Source: Platycnemis pennipes
Lineage: Eukaryota; Arthropoda; Insecta; Odonata; Platycnemididae
Length of the DNA: 64,000 nucleotides
Assembly: GCA_933228895.1 (NCBI GenBank)
Contig: OW121856.1
Coordinates: 104,011,027 to 104,075,026 of the forward strand
Direction: 5' to 3'
Of this stretch, positions 33,831-46,545 are shown one piece after another; within the stretch, counting starts at the first letter, position 1, and the number at the start of each line of letters is the position of its first letter. Position numbers and translations under genes: made by a program. The notes below the pieces were generated by a model. That model was not told the DNA's origin. It searched no databases and was given only the letters and a program-made list of their open reading frames with translations.

Positions 33831-36104
33831 GCCATTACGTACATGATAATAGGTATCATACTGCTTCGTTAAAAAACATTCGTAATGCACCCACCACGAA
33901 CGTGCAACTTAATAATTAGAGATTCTATTCTTCCGGGATTTCCGCGTACATCCTCCTCTCTTGATGACGACGACTGCAACACGGGAGCCTTCATAGAGAA
34001 TATAATAACTAATATCTACAGATGAACACGATAACAATTGGTAAATATCTCAAAAAGTTGCCTACAAATGAAGAAAAATTTTGTCAACATTTTATTACTT
34101 TTAGCTAAGTAGGTATACAAGTATTTATGAAAGGATCACACGCTATTAGTTCGTATTGGATTCTAAAACGTCTCCGAGAAGTATTATGATTTAGCTATCG
34201 CTATACCTATAACTTCTCTATCTCTTTTCTATTCACCTATGTATCTATATATCTATCATAAATATCTATTGGGTAGTTAATTCTTAAAATTAATTAATTC
34301 ATTATTTCTTAGAGCCAAAGGGTGCATTTGGCATGAGTTAGTAGTGATAAAAATATGTTTTAGATGTAGTACAGGCTATTTTACCTACTTTTTACGTGTG
34401 TTTTTAATTTTAATATAGATCTATCTTCACATGCCTTTCAATTACTATAATGGTAAGAGATCAATACTACATAGTAAGACCTTTTTTCTCTCAGAAGAAG
34501 ACAAATATTTAAATGTATCCGTGCTATGACTCTCTCTTACTGTTTCTATCATCTTGTTCATTTGATTTGTGCAACACACTGAACTTCTTAATAATTTTAA
34601 TGTCACCGGCAGATATATCAACTTCAAACTTACTTAATAGTAATTACTCAATACATGAACTAAATGCTCACATTTACTCCGCAGAATGGTGCGTTAGTGA
34701 GCTTACAAAAGTATCTCCCTTCTTTGAGAAATATGCGCCTTCTCTTCACAATACGTACCAACTCTGCCTTCTCCTTCACCCTTCTTTCAAAGCTATGAGC
34801 ATTTACCAATAGATTATTGCCCACGACCCAGTTCTTAAGAAAAAGCGCCTCCGCGAAGAACAGCAATGGCAAGAGACTTACACGTTTTGCGAGATCCCCG
34901 AATCTCTCCAACTTGAAGACGAAATTAAAGGGAATGGACGCTTCGCGCAATTCTCAAAAGGGATTCCATGCGTCAGGGGGAATTTCCGAGGAGATTGAAG
35001 GGTTTTGCGAGGGGTGGGGGAAGGATGGGAAGAAAGCAATGCAAGGAGGATAGACAGAAATAGATGGGTGCGTGAAAAGGGAGAAAAATCATTACATATT
35101 TTTATTTTTTGTCAGCGTGGAAGGAGAAAAAGTCCGTTCTCGTCCCACATTCCTGTCCTGTAGGATGTGTGTACTAAAGTCCTTTAAAGCTGCGAGTAGT
35201 TTATGGCCGTCGTTCATTCACAGAAAATGTAAACACGACGTGGGTGAATCCATTTGGCAACCGTTTACCTGTAGCCGTGCCGTCCAAAATCAGTGGAATG
35301 TGAACTGCAATGGTCCAGAATATAATTGGAGTTTCTTCACGCCATTTGACATTCACATCACTCATGAATTGATGTGAAAATGTGCCACGCATATTCCATC
35401 GAAAAACTTGTTTGTTTGACAGTTCCATGTACTCAATATTTTTACACACTCTAAAAATTCTTAGAGGAGGATAGAATATCCGCATAGATTTCAGCCTAAG
35501 CAGAATAAAATCTCAAATGGTTTCCGTAGGTTAATATTTATTTTTATTGCGATTTATACTTCATAATAACAGCGTAATATAAACATTATTTTAACAGAGA
35601 CCAATGCTCTTTATAGATCGTATTCTTCACAAAAGTGTTGACGGGCTGTCATTGTCGGTTATCTCTACTCTGGGAATGAACGTTATAATTTTACTTTAGG
35701 AATAGCTCTAGCACTAATGGACGTACGTATTCTTAAATTGATCTTTGATGGTGATATTAATAGATCGTTATATTTTCTTAGATCTTCGTCCAAGAATTAT
35801 TATTTTTCTGGTTCATTAGCTTAAATCTTATTTTAAGAACCGCATCTCATTCTATTAATAAATTTTATGAAGTAATTATGTTCTTAATTTAATAGCATTG
35901 GCTTCCAATAACTCGTATACGCAGCCCCACTATCACGCTGCGTTCTAAATGCCATAAAAGTTTTACACTCACACTCACTTGAAAAGTGAATTGAATCATG
36001 AAATTCTAAAATTAAAGAAACAACGCTGCAAAATTTTATTCTCAAATACAAATACACATACCTATATACCTACTATTTAGTAGCACTAATTCTTATGTAA
36101 TTCG
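33831..36104. other. AT-rich stretch, no gene recognised
   Basis: Frames up to 101 codons overlap on opposite strands and have no motif. A TATC-rich run lies near 34190-34260. A G-rich patch lies near 34990-35050. Confidence 0.4.
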
Positions 36105-36400
36105 GTTAAGGTGGAGTGTAGTGGCTAAGTACTGATCTTACATACTGAGGACACTGTTTCGAATGCAGCCAATGGAACGAATTTTTCTTTCGTGACCTCT
36201 CCCTACTTGAGTGGAGGGCATCAAAAGCTCAGACCTCAGTCCTTCAGGTGAACCTTCAAATTTGTGAACTCCTTCCGTCAGAATAACATATTACAGAGAC
36301 AGCACTAGATGTCACTTCACTCCATATTTCTCTTCTTGAAACTTTACTTTATTTCCAAATATTCACCTAACCTTAATGGTCTAATTAATCATTTACATCT
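36105..36400 (+). mobile_element. Diverged tRNA-derived SINE
   Basis: AGTGGCTAAGTACTGATC resembles an A box and GACACTGTTTCGAATGCAG a B box at the expected spacing. A CTACTTGAGTGGAGGGC segment and a late AAATATTCACCTAACC end loosely resemble SINE family 1. Too diverged to assign with certainty. Confidence 0.45.
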
Positions 36401-36444
36401 CCCAAGTATCAACTAAGTTTTTCACCCAATGAATTATTTATTTG

Positions 36445-37375
36445 GTGTAGCTCAGAGGGTTATTTTGTATCAATCAATATTTAAGAATTTTCACTTGAAG
36501 AAAAGCAATAAAATTTTTCCCACTTTAAGATTTGTTAGGTTATGCTCATGAAAGAAGGACTGTGGAGGGACTCACTCTGATCCCTTCATCCCTATTCCCT
36601 TCCATCCCTATCCTTATACCTTTCCTCCCGGTCTGAAGCGCCTATTAGTGCGGAAACAGACTCGAAAACACCCATGATCATGAAAGAAGCACACATGTGA
36701 GGACAGACAAAAGTCCCCATCCCTTCAATTCCTATCCTTATACCTTTCCTTCCTGTCTGAAGCGCCTATTAGTGCGGAAACAGAATTGAAAACACCCCTG
36801 AAAAATTAAAGAAACATCGAAACCTAGGCCATTTTTGGCATAAATATTTCTGGCTAATTCACAAATGAATTGTTTTTTTTTCTTAATTTATGAATACATT
36901 TCACATTGCGAAGCCTTAAAACCGATTTATTCCTAAATTTCCACTAAGAGGAGTCCGGAACTTCATTAGAGTGTAATTCAGAGCGTTATTTTGTAACAAT
37001 CGATATTTAAGAATTTTCACTTGAAGAAAAGTAATAAAATTTTTTCCACTTCAAGACTTGCTAGGTCATGATCATGAAAGAAACACAATTGTGAGTACAA
37101 AGAGAGGTCCCCATCCCTTAAATTTCTATCCTTATGCCTTTCCTCCTTGTCTGAAGCGCCATTAGTGCGGAAACAGAATTGAAAACACCCATGAAAAAAT
37201 ATGAAAAAAACATCGAAACCTAAGCCATTCTTGGCATAAATATTGGCTTGGCTTAAATATTTCTGTCTAATTCACAAATGAATTGTTTTTTTCTTAATTT
37301 ATGAATACATTTCACATTGTGGGTCCTTGAAACCGATTGATTCCTAAATTTCAACCAAGAGAGGTCCGGAACTAT
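36445..37375. repeat. Compound tandem duplication, units 526 and 405 bp
   Basis: The unit starting GTGTAGCTCAGAGGGTTATT at 36445 recurs at 36971 (GTGTAATTCAGAGCGTTATT). The units stay collinear through TTAAGAATTTTCACTTGAAG, TCTGAAGCGCC..ATTAGTGCGG, ATCGAAACCTA and TTTCACATTG to GGTCCGGAACT. The first unit is longer because an internal segment of about 115-120 bp (CTATCCTTATACCTTTCC to AAACACCC) is itself duplicated (36605-36720 and 36721-36800). Confidence 0.8.
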
Positions 37376-38220
37376 TACTTAGAATACCATGGTTTACTTC
37401 CACTACTTTCGTAGGCCCTTTTCCCTTTAAATTCCCTTCAGGGCCCAAGATGGAGTGTGTCATTTTCTCCTCGCTCAGCGGCGTGCGCTGCTGTACCCTA
37501 CCTGGACAAATGTATTGAGAGAGACTGGTCATTTTTTTGCTCCCGCGTCCCCGGGAGAGAGAAACAAATCTGGGACGCTGACGCCAATATCCCGTGAGGT
37601 TGATCATTCGCCGACAAGGGCATGCGAGGCCTCCTGCGAAGGCGCTCAATGCAAGGGGGAAGGCCTGCGCCGCGTGTAGCGGCACAGAGGAATGAATAAG
37701 GGATGATGTGGTCGCTTCGAGGGACGGGGGGGATGAAGGATGAACGATAGCAGTGGGCGAACGCGGGAAGGAGTTCGCAGATGCAGGTGTTGGCTCAAGG
37801 GATCCAGGACTGAGGAGCAACGGAGAGAGAAGGGAGGCAACGAGGAGGAGGGAACAAGGGATAAGGGAAGGGTGGCGAGGAAAGAAGGGTACTGCAGCGA
37901 CGCGGGTGAAAAAGGAACGCGACAGACAAAGTGGTGTTTAAGCGTTGGATGATGGAGATGGAGGCAACTGGTGGAAGGGAATTGGATTTGTGAAGGGATG
38001 AAGGAGAGGGGGAGGGGAGGGTTGGGGAGGCGTCCTTCGGGAGAATGTGGGAAAAATTCTCCTGGGCCCAGCACGGTTTTTGGAGACGATTTGGTGAGGA
38101 TAAGACGTGAGTGAAAGGAGGGGGGTGGATTCCCTTGCGAGGTCATCCACGCGCTGTCCAACCTAACCTGAGCGATACCATGGACCGGCTCTGGGAAAAG
38201 GAAGAACTGAGCCAACGGAC
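37376..38220. other. GC-rich island, plus strand purine-rich
   Basis: From 37680 to 38130 the plus strand is G/A-rich (GGAGGGAACAAGGG, GGAGAGGGGGAGGGG). Minus frames of 158 and 189 codons overlapping here are Pro/Ser/Leu-rich products of the skew. No family motif. Confidence 0.45.
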
Positions 38221-38287
38221 TAGTAATAGATGGAACATTTAAAAGCTAGAGACAGAAGTGGACCAAATTAATATGACGTCCCATCTA

Positions 38288-38400
38288 CTGTATCTACATC
38301 CACCCGATACCCAGCAAGCCTTAGAAGAGTGTGTGGCAGGGACTGCAGATCACCAAACATGCAATATTGAAATGCAACTAGGCTACTACATGGAAGCATG
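38288..38400 (-). mobile_element. LINE 3'-end fragment, minus orientation
   Basis: TCTACATCCACCCGATACCC followed by AGCAAGCC and GTGTGTGGCAGGGA is the inverse complement of the LINE tail at 40350-40405. GATCACCAAACATGCA matches the fragment at 14855. No coding part remains. Confidence 0.65.
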
Positions 38401-39860
38401 TTAGATAATAGGGTCACATGTAGCTACATGCCTAGTATCTACAGAGGGTACAGAGTAATAAAGGGATTATTGGTTGTTAAAACATGCATCGTACACTACA
38501 AATTACAATAAAATACTAAAATATTTCCCCTACCTATCTCTTTGCTATGCTGCCAATTGTGTTCTCTTATTGTACGGGGGAAAATGGCATTTTGAGTCTA
38601 TCAGTAAAAAATGTATTTATCTAGTATTATTTATTAGATCTTGCATAATATGCTGATTTTTTAAATATATATCCAACATCTTCAGTAAAGCTATCTGTTT
38701 AATATTTCTGCAATAGATTTTTTTTGCACTTTAACCTACGAGCTGATTTGATACCCAACCTAATACTTACCTAGTATTAATTCTGATACACTACAAAACC
38801 TATCGTAACACCTTTTAACAAACCTAGCTTTACTACGCTGTCACATTATCTAGCTCCCTGATCAAACCAAATTCATTCAAATCTCATCAACAGCTACCTA
38901 GCTATCTCGAAGATGCCTAACAGGAAGACAAGTGATGAGTCCATTTCAATGAATTCCCTTTGACGATGCTTGCAAATGGTAGAAAATTATCTCAAAACTA
39001 TCATTGTGGCAACGTGAGGAGAGGTAAGGCTACAGAAACAAGGAGAATTACTGAGTAGACACCCTGTACTATGGGAGGTGGAAGTATGAGTGGTAATAAA
39101 GGACATCGGTGAAATATAGGCCTCGCAGAAGGAATTAAAAGTCCATTTAGGCCTACCTTTACAGGTAGAAAACTAATAACCATAATAGTTTGTAGTAGTA
39201 GAACATAGGGTAGCACAGCAATGGAAAGCAAATGCTTGAAAATATTGAGTAATTAAAGGGATCGAAAAATTTGAGCAATTAATTAAAATTTGGTTGTCGA
39301 ATATTCTGCGTTGGAGAGTGCAAGTTATTGGTAGAATAGTCCTGGCATGAATTGTATTCTACGGCAATAATCATTCATTGATAGCTTGATACACAATCGT
39401 GGCAAATGCATACCTCCTAAGAGCGTGAATGTGGTGAATGTCACAGAAATTGAAGATTGTCACGTCCTTCAATCATTTGAATTTTTATGTCATGAATTAT
39501 GAAGGTAAAATGGATATACAGAGTAAGTAATGGAAATTTTAATATGATGACAATGATAAACTAAAGACAACCTAATTTGACCCTTATAAAGTATGATGAC
39601 AAGGTGAAGGCATAGAGGCAATCTTGCATAATTACTTACGCCAGATTGTCACAGACTGACTACGTGTGACGCATATAGCACAAGTAGTGAGAAATGTAAT
39701 CAAGACGAGGCTTAAGGATGAAATGGAGAGCTGTGCCGAACCAGTCTTAGGATTATAAGATTTTCTTCTGTAGATATGCACAGGAAGCAGGTGTGTTTGA
39801 AATTGCCAAAGGAAAAAGGTTGTCTGGACCGGTAATCGTACCTCGAACCTTTGACTTTAG
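38401..39860. other. AT-rich stretch, no gene recognised
   Basis: Short frames only; nothing recognised. Confidence 0.4.
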
Positions 39861-40406
39861 GTTGACTTTAGGAATGAATTAGGTTTGATCAGAGAACTAG
39901 ACAGTGTGCAGCGTAGAGCAGCTAGTTACGTTAAAAATTGTTACGATAGCTTCAGTAGTGTATCAGAATTAAGAATTATGGTGGGAATCATTATCACAGA
40001 GTAGATTAAAGTACAGGTTAAAACTTTTACAGAAATTTAAATCGGATAGCTTTGCTGAAGATGATAAGAACATATGAACACACCAGCGTATTATGCTAGA
40101 TTCGACCAGATATAAAATTAGAGAGAGATTGTCGTACTGATAGACTCAAAATGACATTTTTTCCCATACTATTAGACAACAGAATATGCAGCATTGCAAA
40201 CGGATAGGAAGGGAAAATATTTTAGAGTAGCCCGTAGTGCATGACGCATGTATTAACAACCATTCCCTTAGTTACTATGTAGATACTAACAATGTGGTTG
40301 CCTGAGATCTTTTGGTAGCATGTTTTCATGTCTCTAGTGCATTGTTGGTGATCTTTACCCCCTGCCACACCCTCACCGTGGCTTGAAAAGTATCGGGTAG
40401 ATGTAG
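39861..40406 (+). mobile_element. LINE 3' fragment, decayed
   Basis: With stops and shifts the conceptual protein gives LDSVQRRAASYVKNCYDS, then WESLSQSRLKYRLKLLQKF, then CRTDRLKMTFFP, collinear with the LINE at 9915-10622. The 3' end is CCCCCTGCCACACCCTCACC followed by GTGGCTTGAAAAGTATCGGG and GTAGATGTAGATG. Confidence 0.75.
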
Positions 40407-40475
40407 ATGACTTACCGAGCCAATGCGCAAGTCACCACTCTACTCAGGATTCAAATCTCAGAGGCCCAGGATACT
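40407..40475 (+). mobile_element. tRNA-like head directly after LINE tail
   Basis: TTACCGAGCCAATGCGCAAG (A-box region) and CTCAGGATTCAAATCTCAG (B box) are spaced as in a tRNA. It starts where the LINE simple-repeat tail ends. Probably a decayed SINE head. Confidence 0.4.
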
Positions 40476-41921
40476 TTTTACCTCAGGAAATTTTCTACAG
40501 TTTTATGATTGATGACTGCTGATGACTGAGGATAAAGGAGCTTTAATTACCCAAATATTCCAATTCAGGAACAGCGATCACCTTATATAGATCCATAATG
40601 CTGGTTCATTCTATGCTAGGGTGAACATGAAAATCCACATGCAATAACGAGCAGGCATACGAATTAGGAGCTCCAATTTTTTCATGCATGAAAGTTCCTA
40701 TTGTTAACATGTACTCATTTATCATGAGCATTAACTGACGACTTCACGATTGGAAGAATTTTTCAGGGAGCTAAATACCTCAAAGGTGCGTATCATAATG
40801 TAAATTCAGCAGTACTTGTTTAGTATTATCTTTCTCTATATTAAATTAATATCTTTCTCTTAAATAAAATTATATTCTTATATCCGATTAAAACTTGAAC
40901 TTTTCTTGCTAAACTGTTTCTAGTGTGTTTTTTTATCAACAAATATTGGATCTAACTTCATTGATTACCGCATACCATCCGTTTGTTTGCCTTGCGAATG
41001 GAGGGCTTGTCTTTGGTTTACTTATCGCTCAAGACGAGTTCTTTGCTTGCTTTGATACCAAGCACGTCTTGAATTCAATATTTTCGGTATCATTCTCCTG
41101 TGGATACCGTGATTTTCCTTCTAATCTACGGATCATTGCCTGCTGCAAGAATTCCAATTAGGAAGGAAAAGGACTTTAACATTGAGTGCATCGAAGGAGT
41201 CGAAGTAATGTTCTAAGAGGACTGGCACGAGACCGATGGCAGGCACGAAGGAATTGGAAGAGAATTATTTCGGTGCTCTGCAATGAGTCATTAGCTCTCA
41301 AAGGCAAACAGCAATGAGAGCGTAAACTGAGCGGCCCGAAATGAAACTTCGCTCCAACATCAAGGGCTTGTCCCGCTACAACAAGAGATGTGCCGGAGAG
41401 GTTCCACTTCCCCTGGAAGGAATCGCTTGGATGAATGCCTTTTACATGGGAGACCGCGGAAAGTAAATCAACCTCGTACACATTCACTGATGCATGAAGA
41501 AGCATCGTTGTTTCACCAGGCACTAGTGCGCTACTCCTACCGGGAACTCGAATTAATTTCACCAGAGATCGGAGTTGAAGGCGCACCTACTCCAGGCTTC
41601 TAAATCAAAGTATTTGAAAGTCTAAAGTCTTAAGAAAATCACTACGATAAGAGTATCACAATCGCGAAACTGAAGGAGTTCTTCATTGGATTAAAGAGGA
41701 CGACAATCCGTAACATATTCGGCTTTCATTCCAATATTTGTATTCAATTCTTTCGATCATCCGATTGAGCACTTTCAAATACTACACTTTTTTCTTTTCC
41801 ATCAAAGAATTTTATCCGTTTCGCCGCTAATTTCGTGATAGTGGAATCTTAATATTTTTTGGTGGTAGGCCTTGGATATGAGTAGCAAGAAATTTTCGAT
41901 GGCGACTGATCTAAATGCTTT
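40476..41921. other. Spacer with unrecognised frames
   Basis: A minus frame of 136 codons (41176-41586) has balanced composition and is not in a skewed island, but it starts and ends without recognisable motifs and an overlapping plus frame exists. I cannot support it as a gene. Confidence 0.35.
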
Positions 41922-41985
41922 TGCTATAGTGCCTAGGCTGGTAATGCGCCAGCCTAAGACCCAAAGGTTCTAATCACGCCTCAGA
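41922..41985 (+). mobile_element. tRNA-like head, probable SINE relic
   Basis: TAGTGCCTAGGCTGGTAATG (D-arm and A-box region) and AAAGGTTCTAATCACGCC (B-box-like) are tRNA-spaced. TAGGCTGG and CCAGCCTA form an 8-bp hairpin. Confidence 0.4.
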
Positions 41986-42486
41986 AATGAATTTCATGCT
42001 TGTTATAATTAATAGGTTAGATACTTAGCTACTGACTTTATCAGCTAGCGAAACTTCAATATTAAGTCTACTCTTGCTGACCTATCTTCAGCATGCTTCA
42101 TACTTTCATTATCTTGTTCAAAATCAAAACAAGAAGAATATTGTTTTATGGCATGTTAAAATGTATGACTAATAAATTTTTACTCTATTTTCACCCGAAA
42201 GCACCTTTGTATCACCCGATAGAAGCCGGGAAGGATATATATAGAAAAGCTTCTCTTTTTTCAACTGCTAATGAGCCGGGTAACTCAGGTAACACTTGGC
42301 CCGAGGCTTGAATCTTTCGTAACTCACCGAATAAATATTAACGTTTTCGTTACCAATTAAAACGTCATATTTTGTTATCAGCGTGGAATGAATAACTTGA
42401 AACAAATGACGTTATCATAACAAAAAATTTCATTCGTTATAGCGTAACGAATGATTCAAGACTTGGGCCCATGATCTCCTATGCAA
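41986..42486. other. AT-rich spacer
   Basis: Nothing recognised; several near-repeats of AACGAAT or CGTTA type around 42330-42450. Confidence 0.35.
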
Positions 42487-42782
42487 TTCAGAGGAGGTGA
42501 CATACAGCTGAGGTCATTTGCGCCATTTAGGACGGCTAGGTCATTGGGTAGTGGTAGGAGTTTGCTAGGAAAGGAGGAAGGGTTTAGAGAAACCCGGCGT
42601 CGGCATTACCCTACTCTTGACGATCAAAGGGACCAGGGCTTTAGCGTCCCATCCGACGGACAGAGTACTGAACCTGAATCTGAACTAGGCACTCTAGTAG
42701 GGACCGGTTTTCCAATGAAATATCCGCCAGTTCCGGGAATCGAACCCGGGCCCTCGGGATGGGAGGCCAGTACTCGATCCCC
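42487..42782 (-). mobile_element. SINE family 1, minus-strand copy lacking its A box
   Basis: The inverse complement matches 30858-31210 from the 3' end (GAGGAGGTGACATACAGCTG, TTTGCGCCATTTAGG) through CCCGGCGTCGGCATTACCC and CGTCCCATCCGACGGAC to the B box (GGAATCGAACCCGGGCCC). At the head, GTACTC runs straight into GATCCCC, so about 17 nt covering the A box are deleted. That should abolish its own RNA polymerase III promoter. Confidence 0.8.
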
Positions 42783-42789
42783 GCAGGAT

Positions 42790-43500
42790 CTCCTACTCTT
42801 TAATCAGAGCTGTGAAGGAAGGAGCTTTGTTGGCCCTCGAGAATCGGAGCGAAGATGAAGGGGCGAAGAGGGTCAGAAGGGGTGGGTGTGGTCGGAGGAC
42901 TCCCAAGGAGAGGGGGTGAGAGGTAATCCAAGGGACAAGGGCGGGAGGGGAGAGAAGGGGTTGGGACAAAGGGAACGGGGGACGGAGCATCCCGAAAGTG
43001 TGATATGAGGGCGGGCGTGCGATTGTGGGGGGACAACTAGGGGAGGGGCGAGGGTAACAGGAGAACAGGGTTCCGGGGATCGTCCCGGAGAACCCTTTCC
43101 CGGCGAGAGGAAAGCGGTGCCCATCCGATCGCGCGAGGATGTAAAATATGTTCACTGGCGAGGCGAATAAATTCCACATCCAAGAGTCTGCGTCCCCGCC
43201 CCCGCCCTGTCCCACAGCACCAGGGGTCCCCGTTTCAGGCCGCTGCCATGGAAATAAGCCACGCCGTTGCGTGCTTGCCAAATAAGATTTAAAGTCGTTC
43301 CTTCCCTCCCGCTCTCCGCGCCGCAACCGCCGTTCAGCTGAGCGACAAAAGCAGAACGATTAGTATTGTGCGAGCGCAGCGCTCGTGGGGAATGCGAGCG
43401 AAGGATAAATGTTGGTCGCACCCTTTTCCCGCCATACCCCTCCCACAATCCTGAAACCCCCTCATCGCACAATCCACGAATGGGCCCTTGCGTGTAATTG
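42790..43500. other. GC-rich island
   Basis: The plus strand is G-rich from 42840 to 43090; then CpG-rich sequence with CCCCGCCCCCGCCCTG near 43196. Minus frames of 177, 106, 83 and 78 codons overlap in this skewed region and lack motifs. TTGTGCGAGCGCAGCGCTCG near 43367 contains an inverted repeat (CGAGCGCAGCGCTCG). Confidence 0.45.
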
Positions 43501-45189
43501 GCGGCGAAGATTATTTGCTTGTTTTTCAGGATTTGGAACAGAATTGGATTCTAGTATTTATGTTACTTTGCTTCACAAAGATGATTATAGTCCACAGAAA
43601 CATTTCATTTTTCATGCAAAAGTTCTCATCACAGTATTTCAATCCTAGGATTGGTTTACTGTAGCCATCCCTTCTGTCCTATTCATTGTTAATTCCCTCA
43701 CGCCCTGGTATATTTTCTCTTGAACTTCCTTCTTTATCTGCCCTTTATACCCTTCCCTTGGTGTTCCTTGTGGGACCTTCGCTTCAAATCTTCCCTTCAA
43801 ATCTTCCCTTCTATTACATTTATTCAACAAAAATTCTATTGAAAATTTAAAACATGATTTGGGAATCTCAAACACAATCGCATCTTAGGTGAGAGGCTTT
43901 GATAGGGGATATTGTACGGCTGTCTTTGGATTCATTAGCTGTAGCTAGGTATTCATATTATCTTTTTATTAAACTCAATATAATCAAGTGGCAATGTACA
44001 ATGAAATCGTATAGGAAGAAATATTATATAACTCAAGGGAGATTATATTATAAAGACGGATTTATATTACTATATAGCTAAAAGATGAGTTAGGCTTTAT
44101 TTGAAATGAATAATTTTTTGGAAGTGTACTGAGCTGATAGAAGCTAGGCACAAATCAGGAAGTGCCCGTACAGAACTTATTTTGGACAATCTCATTTTTG
44201 TTGTTTGAAAATCTGTCTCGTGGTTCTTTTTATGCATTACACTAGGTTAACTATTCAATATTAAATGTTCGTTGCATAGCATCAAAATTAATTATTTAAA
44301 AATTATATTTTATAGAGCTCAATATCATGATCACAAAAAATATGATTTCATAACCTTGAAAATTCATTAGAGAGTCGCAGTCTTTGTAGTTTCCGGTTTT
44401 ATCGAAATGTCACAAACATAATTCTAAGCATATTTCAATGAGTTTTCTGGGCAACTCATTGAAATTAATTTATGAATCTAGCAGATGAATTGAAAAAATA
44501 TAAGAAATTATTATGTAACTGGTGAAAAATACAAGCTAGACAGGAATATTTGGTTTCCACCTACTTCAGTGTTTATAGTATAATTCAACTCTTAATTAAT
44601 CGGTAATGCCTTCAGGAGAATAATGCATGGTGAAATCAGCTCACCATCATATATTTTACTGGAATAATGGAAATCACTGAATATAATTTTCCAAATATTA
44701 TATTCTTTTAACAAATAATTCATGACACTTTCGACCTAAAAGAAGTTTTTCATATCCAGTCAGGCATTTCTCTTGCGTGAAAGAAGACCTTAAAACAGAC
44801 GTCTGAGAATTGGTAACCCTTCCTGAATCGATGAAAAAGCAAGGGACTTTTATTCTTAATGTTTTTACTCATTAAAATTAATCCCTTCTCCCGTAATTTC
44901 CCAATCCGTGATTTATTTCCATTCCTCCGAGTGCTGATTTCATGAAAGAGGGAGGGATTTTGATTTATGAATTTTCTGGAATCCTAAAATTCTACTCAGC
45001 CAAGCCATTAAAACCTTATCTTTTTGATTAATGGAAAACACAATACGGCGAAAAAAAGAATTATTGCCATTTTAGTTTCCAGCCCCTGATAAATATCAAT
45101 GTAAATTAATTCATTGAGTATAATCCATTTCTCATTTTTAATCTTTGCCATAGATCAGTGCTTTTGAACGACAAAAATGGGATTAATTG
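43501..45189. other. AT-rich stretch, no gene recognised
   Basis: Short frames only. Contains a 13-bp perfect hairpin at 44432-44465 and a doubled 14-bp unit (TCAAATCTTCCCTT) near 43785-43812. Confidence 0.4.
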
Positions 45190-46130
45190 TAAATTCTCAT
45201 TTCTTCGCCATGCGTCAAAATTCTCTCGAATTTATTTCGCCTCATCGATCCTATTCCTCTGACTCCCCTCACTGCCTTCATTCCTTCCCACTCTCGCTTC
45301 TTCTTTAATTCCCTTTTCGTGGCTGTCACCCCGGGGGAAGTTAAAAAACTATCAATTCGTAAAAGGTTAGGCAAACAGCGTCGGCCGAAGGAATAAATCA
45401 ACGCGAAAATGCTCTGGGCCACCTGCTCTCATTTCATTTGAGACAAGAGGCCAAATAATTGGATAGGATGAATAACGCCTCCGCGACCATAAATAAGTGG
45501 AAGACCGGGACGTAACCGTTATTTTTTGCAACGCATTCCGTGAGGATGCACGACTTTTTTCTCGCGCGAATGCCTCGCGTTTCGTTTCGACTGCGCGAAG
45601 ATTTTTAGCGCCCGTAGCTGATTATAATTCACCTCTGAGAAGGAGGAAGGGTAGAAAAAAAAATTGGGTTGGCATGCATAAACACTCCTGCCAAGCTCAA
45701 AGAGCGTGGACCAATCCGGACCGCGTTTTTGTTATTCCGAATGACCGCGGATGCCGTATTCCAAAGAGGAGGAAGTTCTTGTTTTCCTTGCATTTCTCTA
45801 TTTCTTTCTCTCAAGAGATCCTCGAGACGTTTTCCTCCCGACTTCTCCTCATACATATAATGCCTCTTTCTCTCACTCTCTTCTTCCATCTCCCTCTCTC
45901 CGCTGCTTCCTCTCCCTGACCCCTCCTTCTCGAACACCGCCCCCGAAATGCCTTGAGGTATCCTCCCTTACCCCTCACCTGCCTTCGTCTTACCCTCCTC
46001 ACGTCTAAGGCGCGAGCAGATGCCGACACCCGGCGCGGTCCGATCTCACCCCGTCTGTGGGCGTCGGTGTGAGTGAGCGGGTGCTTAAGCATTGCATTCG
46101 CCGCACCCACGTGATTAATAAAGCACCAGC
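45190..46130. other. GC-rich, mostly pyrimidine-strand island
   Basis: The plus strand is C/T-rich from 45770 to 46000, preceded by a CpG-rich patch (45530-45620). A 140-codon plus frame and 102- and 127-codon minus frames overlap and carry no motif. Confidence 0.4.
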
Positions 46131-46545
46131 TGAAATGATAAGAGTTATGAGACAAGAATATTCTATTTATTTTGGGGTGAAAAGATATCTTCAATTCTAA
46201 AGTGTGTAACTACGTCGAAGGGGGTGAAAAGTAGAAAGAAGAGAAAAAACATTTCTTGTCCTAGGAGCAAAATCTCCATTTGTTTGAAAAGACAAAATGC
46301 ATAATATAAAACATACATAAATTATAATAATGGTATTAGTTTTATGTATCATAAATAATTAGATATATAAGTTCCACGTAAGCTGATTATAAAGTGAGAG
46401 CAGATTTAGCGAATTAAGTGAAAATTCAAAACGGGATATAAGTCCAACGAATAATAGATACATAATTTACTTTAAATAATCAAACTATTTGTCTGATAAT
46501 GATTTATATTCATAAAATGGTCATTATTATCCTACCGTAGAATAA
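46131..46545. other. AT-rich spacer
   Basis: Nothing recognised. Confidence 0.35.

Noticed and set aside
37646..38215. Minus-strand frame of 189 codons, plus the overlapping 158-codon frame at 37344-37820
   Set aside because: Both lie opposite a purine-rich plus strand, with Pro/Ser/Leu-rich composition and no domain.
41176..41586. Minus-strand frame of 136 codons with balanced composition
   Set aside because: No motif, no splice or promoter context and an overlapping opposite-strand frame. Could be revisited with protein search.
42793..43326. Minus-strand frame of 177 codons and several overlapping frames
   Set aside because: Same strand-skew effect in a GC-rich island; four overlapping frames cannot all be coding and none has a motif.
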